From: Sandarakinorhabdus sp.
GTDB taxonomy: Bacteria; Pseudomonadota; Alphaproteobacteria; Sphingomonadales; Sphingomonadaceae
DNA: 14,698 nt
Assembly: GCA_025458465.1 (NCBI GenBank)
Contig: JALOSK010000016.1
Location: 1 to 14,698 of the forward strand
Direction of reading: 5' to 3'
The notes beneath the pieces were generated by a model. That model searched no databases. It was not told the DNA's origin and saw nothing but the letters and a program-made list of their open reading frames with translations. Shown piece after piece: positions 14,549 to 14,698 of the stretch (position 1 is its first letter; the number at the start of each line of letters is the position of its first letter). The translations under genes and the position numbers were made by a program.

Positions 14549-14698
14549 CCGATTTCATATCGGGTCAGCAGGTCGCCGCCGGGTACATGCGGTTCACCAC
14601 GAAAGTTCAGGCCATTGCCAAACCGGTCGCGACAGGTGGCAAATCGCTTGTCACAGCCCTCCCGCAGCAAGACGCGCGTGCCGACAGCCAGAGAGAGT
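14545..14698 (-). CDS. GTA gp13-like tail hub protein (DUF2163), C-terminal end only
   Basis: The 50 codons before a TGA at 14547-14545 end in GCDKRFATCRDRFGN, then LNFRGEPHVPGGDLL and TRYEIG. GCDK..ATC..RF.N..NFRGEPHVPG is the characteristic Cys-containing C-terminal motif of DUF2163/phage BR0599-type proteins, gp13 of the RcGTA cluster (baseplate hub). The start and most of the gene lie beyond the right edge of the window. The stop overlaps the gp14 start (ATGA). Its presence confirms the canonical GTA order gp13-gp14-gp15. Confidence 0.9.
   Translation of the reverse strand, partial: LSLAVGTRVLLREGCDKRFATCRDRFGNGLNFRGEPHVPGGDLLTRYEIG

Noticed and set aside
11426..14698. Prophage or mobile-element remnant
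   Set aside because: There is no integrase, transposase, attachment site or tRNA junction in view, and gene order and content match the chromosomal GTA cluster of Alphaproteobacteria.

Overview
The window is GC-rich, densely packed bacterial chromosome. It looks like an alphaproteobacterium, most likely from the Sphingomonadales. Three things point there: the gp13-gp14-gp15 end of a Rhodobacter-type gene transfer agent (GTA) tail cluster followed directly by a DUF2793 gene; an OmpA-family protein with a long proline linker; and a set of short conserved proteins (DUF4112, SCP2, a 219-residue periplasmic protein) that I associate with sphingomonads. The taxon is inferred from gene content. No rRNA or other marker gene is present.

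Region 1 (1-3129). A DUF4112 membrane protein on + meets, tail to tail with a 10-base overlap, a leftward operon: MBL-fold hydrolase, then nadA, then nadC. The joints are a TGATG overlap and an 8-base overlap. This operon makes nicotinate mononucleotide from iminoaspartate; nadB is not present here.

Region 2 (3130-4997). A short divergent intergenic region with a perfect 12-base palindrome precedes a ferredoxin-reductase-type FAD oxidoreductase and a double-ACT, GcvR-like protein.

Region 3 (5082-8493). A tightly coupled + strand operon encodes a GMC oxidoreductase, an EHN-type epoxide hydrolase and LipB octanoyltransferase. Stop and start codons overlap at both joints (GTGA, TGATG), so a housekeeping lipoylation gene is tied to two oxidative or detoxification enzymes.

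Region 4 (8494-10097). Single-gene units separated by hairpins: a small Ala/Pro/Glu-rich lipoprotein with its own good promoter and a double hairpin behind it, an SCP2 lipid-binding protein, and a secreted protein of unknown function. A strong bidirectional terminator separates this block from the leftward genes.

Region 5 (10098-14698, all on -). In transcription order: the C-terminus of GTA gp13 (cut by the window edge), the gp14 NlpC/P60 peptidase, a short gp15 tail protein (718 residues), DUF2793, and then, with its own putative promoter, an OmpA-family outer-membrane protein carrying 17 consecutive prolines.

Nothing here is a clearly new multi-gene system. The points most worth a second look are the compact GTA tail end (short gp15 with DUF2793 attached), the unusual lipoprotein unit, and the uncharacterised 219-residue periplasmic protein. 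I saw no tRNA, rRNA, insertion sequence, CRISPR array or integrase.
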